Shown here: positions 61,781 to 64,000 of the stretch, one piece after another | Position numbering within the stretch: the stretch's first letter is position 1 | Layout: each line of letters starts with the position of its first letter | Source: JBEDUK01 sp963781595 | GTDB lineage: Bacteria; Actinomycetota; UBA4738 | Length of the DNA stretch: 64,000 bases | Direction of reading: 5' to 3' | NCBI GenBank assembly: GCA_963781595.1 | Contig: CAWAGG010000006.1 | Coordinates: forward strand, 62,001-126,000 | Notes under the pieces: generated by a model | What the model saw: only the letters and a program-made list of their open reading frames with translations | Told to the model about the DNA's origin: nothing | Database searches by the model: none | Program-made: the position numbers and the translations under genes

Positions 61781-63456
61781 CGCGCGGCCACCTCGGGGCG
61801 AACCTCGACGGCCCGGCCGCGTTCGATGCGCACGATCCGGTCCACCGGGAGGGTGTCCTCGGACCGATGCTCGATCAGCAGGACGGCCCGCCCGGCGGCC
61901 TCGCGCCGGATCGCGTCCAGGACGAGCGTCGCACTCTCCGGGTCGAGGTTCGCCGTGGGCTCGTCGAGGATCATCAGCGGCGCTTCACGGAGCAGCGCCC
62001 TCGCCAGGGCAACTCGCCTCGTCTCGCCCGCGGACAGCTGCCTTCCCCCGTCGCCGATCCGCGTGTCGTACCCGTGTCGGAGCTCCCGGACGAACCCGTC
62101 CGCCGCCGCCAGCGATGCGGCGCGCTCGATGCGTCCGTCGGACGCGAGGCGATCTGCCATCGCGATGTTCTCCCGGACCGTGCCCCGGAACAGCGTCGGG
62201 CGTTGCGGGAGCCATGCCACCTGGCGCCACCACCCGGGCATGTGCGCGTCCGCGAGATCGACGCCGTCGATCGTTACGCGGCCCGCTTTGGGACGGCGAA
62301 GCCCCAGCAGGATCGACGCCACCGTCGTCTTGCCGGCGCCGCTCGGGCCGACCAGGCCGACCACCTCTCCGCGACGGATCTCCAGATCGAAGCCGTCGAG
62401 GACCCGGCCCGGGCGCCCGTCGTTCGCCACGACGACGTTCTCGAAGCGCACGACCTCCCAGTCCGAGGGCACTGGCGCCGCGCCCGGGACGATCCCCTCC
62501 TCGTCGTCTGCGTCGATGAGGTCCATGATCCGCTCGGCCGCCGCGAGGCCGTCGGCGCTCGCGTGGAACTGTGCCCCGAGCGCCCGGAGCGGCGCGTATA
62601 GCTCCGGCGTCAACAGCAGGACCGTGAGCGCCGCCCGCAGCTCGACCGTGCCCTCGATCAGGCGAACCCCGAGCGTCACCGCGACCAGCGCGGTCGCGAT
62701 CGTCGCCAGCATCTCGAGCACGGCGCCAGACAGGAAGGAGACGCGCAGCACCTCCATCGTCGTCGCCCGGTACTCCTCGCCGGTCGCCTCGATCCGTTCG
62801 GCCTGTGCCTCGCCACGGTTGAACGCACGGAGCGTCGGGAGGCCCCGTACGACGTCGAGGAAGTGATTCGACAGGCGCGACAGCGCTCGCCAGCGCGCTC
62901 TCGTTCGCGCCTCGGTGGCGCGGCCGATCAGCACCATGAAGACCGGGATCAGGGGCAGCGTCACGACCATGATGAGCGCCGAGGTCGGATCGACGACGAA
63001 CGTCCACATGAGGACCACAGCCGGGACGAGGGCTGCCAGGACCAGTTGCGGCAGGTACCGCGCGAAATAGGTCTCGAGCGCGTCCACGCCCTGGACCGCG
63101 GCCGTCGCGACCTCCCCGGCCTCCGCGCCGTCGGAGGCCAACGGCGCATCGCGGAGCCGGCGTTCGACCAGGGCGATGCGCAGCTCGGACATCACCCCCG
63201 ACGCGGCGCGACGCCCCGTCGCCTCGAACGCGCCGGTCATCACGGCCCGCACGACCACGACCGCGGCGAGGACCACGAGCTCGCCGGCCACGTCGGACAG
63301 CCGCTCCCCGTCGAACGCGCCCGCAACGATCCGAGCGAACAGCGCGGCCTGCGTCAACAGCGCGAGCGTCACGAGCAGACCGAGGACGATGTCGACCGTC
63401 AGGGCCGTCCGCGCCGCCCTGGCGCGGCCGAGCAGGCGTGGATCGAGCGGACGCAC
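61777..63456 (-). CDS. cydD: thiol-reductant ABC exporter subunit CydD
   Basis: A 559-residue half-transporter paired with CydC. The membrane domain begins around LTVDIVLGLLVTLALLTQAA. ATPase motifs are GPSGAGKTTVASIL, LSAGETRRVALARALL, LMILDEPTANLD and LIEHRSE. The coupling region includes HMPGWWRQVAWLPQRPTLF (Q-loop). The start is a GTG at 63456, 4 bp after the cydB stop; longer in-frame starts would overlap cydB. Tight spacing indicates one transcript with cydB and cydC. Confidence 0.93.
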   Translation of the reverse strand: MRPLDPRLLGRARAARTALTVDIVLGLLVTLALLTQAALFARIVAGAFDGERLSDVAGELVVLAAVVVVRAVMTGAFEATGRRAASGVMSELRIALVERRLRDAPLASDGAEAGEVATAAVQGVDALETYFARYLPQLVLAALVPAVVLMWTFVVDPTSALIMVVTLPLIPVFMVLIGRATEARTRARWRALSRLSNHFLDVVRGLPTLRAFNRGEAQAERIEATGEEYRATTMEVLRVSFLSGAVLEMLATIATALVAVTLGVRLIEGTVELRAALTVLLLTPELYAPLRALGAQFHASADGLAAAERIMDLIDADDEEGIVPGAAPVPSDWEVVRFENVVVANDGRPGRVLDGFDLEIRRGEVVGLVGPSGAGKTTVASILLGLRRPKAGRVTIDGVDLADAHMPGWWRQVAWLPQRPTLFRGTVRENIAMADRLASDGRIERAASLAAADGFVRELRHGYDTRIGDGGRQLSAGETRRVALARALLREAPLMILDEPTANLDPESATLVLDAIRREAAGRAVLLIEHRSEDTLPVDRIVRIERGRAVEVRPEVAAR

Positions 63457-63460
63457 CGCT

Positions 63461-64000
63461 TCAGTCGCCCGCCGGGACTCCCGCAGCGCCCCCGTTCGGC
63501 GCGACCGCCGCCCGAGGAGCGTCGGCGGCGGCCTCCTCATGCTCGAGGTCCGACGGTCCGATCCGACGGCGGAACACGTAGTACGTCCACGCCTGGTAGG
63601 CGATCACGAGCGGCAGGAAGATCACCACGACGATCGTCATGACCTTGAGCGTGTACTGGGACGACGCGGTGTTCTCGATCGTCAGGTCGTACGCGGGGTT
63701 CGTGCTGGAGACCATGACGCGCTGGTAGAGGTCGATGAAGATCGTCAGGACGGTGGTGGCCATCGCGATCGTCGTCATCGTGAACGCCCAGCCCTCATGG
63801 CCGTCGCGGATCAGCCACACGACCGCGATGACGGCGAGGACGGCGCCGACCTGGACGAGGCCCGGGATCACGCCCTTGTCGATCGTCACCTGCGTCCAGA
63901 CGGCGAAGATCAGGACGATCAACGCGGTCACGGGCGCCGCGCGACGGGCCAGTCGGTCTGCGCGTTCCCTGACCACGTCCGTGCTCTTCAGCGAGAGGAA
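63461..64000 (-). CDS. cydB: cytochrome bd oxidase subunit II (3' part, cut by window edge)
   Basis: The last 179 residues of a CydB subunit, running off the right edge. Four hydrophobic spans remain, with GHEGWAFTMTTIAMATTVLT, the DLYQRVMVSSTNPAYDLTIE loop and the final TIVVVIFLPLVIAYQAWTYY helix, all characteristic of subunit II. The C-terminal tail is acidic and Ala/Pro-rich. Cytochrome bd reduces oxygen with quinol and works at low oxygen. The 5' part of cydB, and presumably cydA, lie beyond the window. The frame is open to position 64000. Confidence 0.92.
   Translation of the reverse strand, partial: FLSLKSTDVVRERADRLARRAAPVTALIVLIFAVWTQVTIDKGVIPGLVQVGAVLAVIAVVWLIRDGHEGWAFTMTTIAMATTVLTIFIDLYQRVMVSSTNPAYDLTIENTASSQYTLKVMTIVVVIFLPLVIAYQAWTYYVFRRRIGPSDLEHEEAAADAPRAAVAPNGGAAGVPAGD

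Noticed and set aside
60809..62866. 685-codon plus-strand open frame
   Set aside because: Antisense to cydC and cydD, composed of Arg, Ser and His, with no recognisable motif.

Overview
The window is GC-rich and densely coded, with short intergenic gaps, many GTG starts and many ATGA or GTGA stop/start overlaps. A DUF3039 protein, FmdB and DksA-type zinc ribbons, a fused trehalose synthase/maltokinase, a PucR regulator and a cydB-cydD-cydC order all fit a free-living aerobic actinomycete-like bacterium (Actinomycetota, probably an uncultivated lineage). This is inference from gene content. I see no rRNA, no complete tRNA, no CRISPR array, no insertion sequence and no prophage module.

Layout. 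0-8.5 kb: nitroreductase, PAP2 phosphatase, a lipoprotein, TreS-maltokinase, a SHOCT membrane protein with a coupled 32-residue partner, and an orphan GAF histidine kinase. 8.5-18.9 kb: methyltransferase, secreted delta-60 beta-propeller, HelD-like ATPase (one frameshift), pirin, an MFS exporter, an acyl-CoA dehydrogenase-like protein, a YbaK deacylase, FmdB and a PlsC acyltransferase. 19-33 kb: a secretion-rich stretch with a signal-peptide protein built on three identical 69-bp repeats, three Asp-box (BNR) propeller proteins, one more large secreted protein, a purple-acid-phosphatase-like enzyme and a lysozyme-like transglycosylase. Small housekeeping genes are interspersed (DksA, dodecin, cNMP-binding protein, DUF3039). 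33-41.7 kb: PlsC and P450 pair, a VanY-like peptidase without signal peptide, an EamA transporter, a hydrolase-cyclase fusion, a crotonase, and a MarR-MFS operon with a clear palindromic operator.

41.8-59.2 kb is the most interesting part: a catabolic island for a nitrogen-containing compound. It holds a PucR regulator, a TIM-barrel amidohydrolase coupled to a divergent ureohydrolase, a DUF1989 protein, a zinc dehydrogenase, an NCS1 nucleobase permease and an isochorismatase-family amidase. It also holds an eight-gene, end-to-end overlapping operon: LLM flavin monooxygenase, CoA-transferase A and B, DUF6282 hydrolase, maleate-isomerase-like protein and a three-subunit molybdenum hydroxylase. 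A cytosine-deaminase-like enzyme lies upstream of that operon. The logic (import, hydroxylation, ring oxygenation or opening, deamination, cis/trans isomerisation, CoA activation) resembles nicotinate, pyrimidine or purine breakdown but matches no single pathway I know.

Five genes of that operon (52.7-57.5 kb) are broken by roughly 18-20 single-base-type frameshifts, while every stop/start junction and the DUF6282 gene between them are intact. This looks more like poor consensus sequence than decay, but both remain possible. Single frameshifts also occur in the HelD-like gene (about 12.39 kb) and the zinc dehydrogenase (about 47.32 kb). The right end holds cydC, cydD and the 3' part of cydB.
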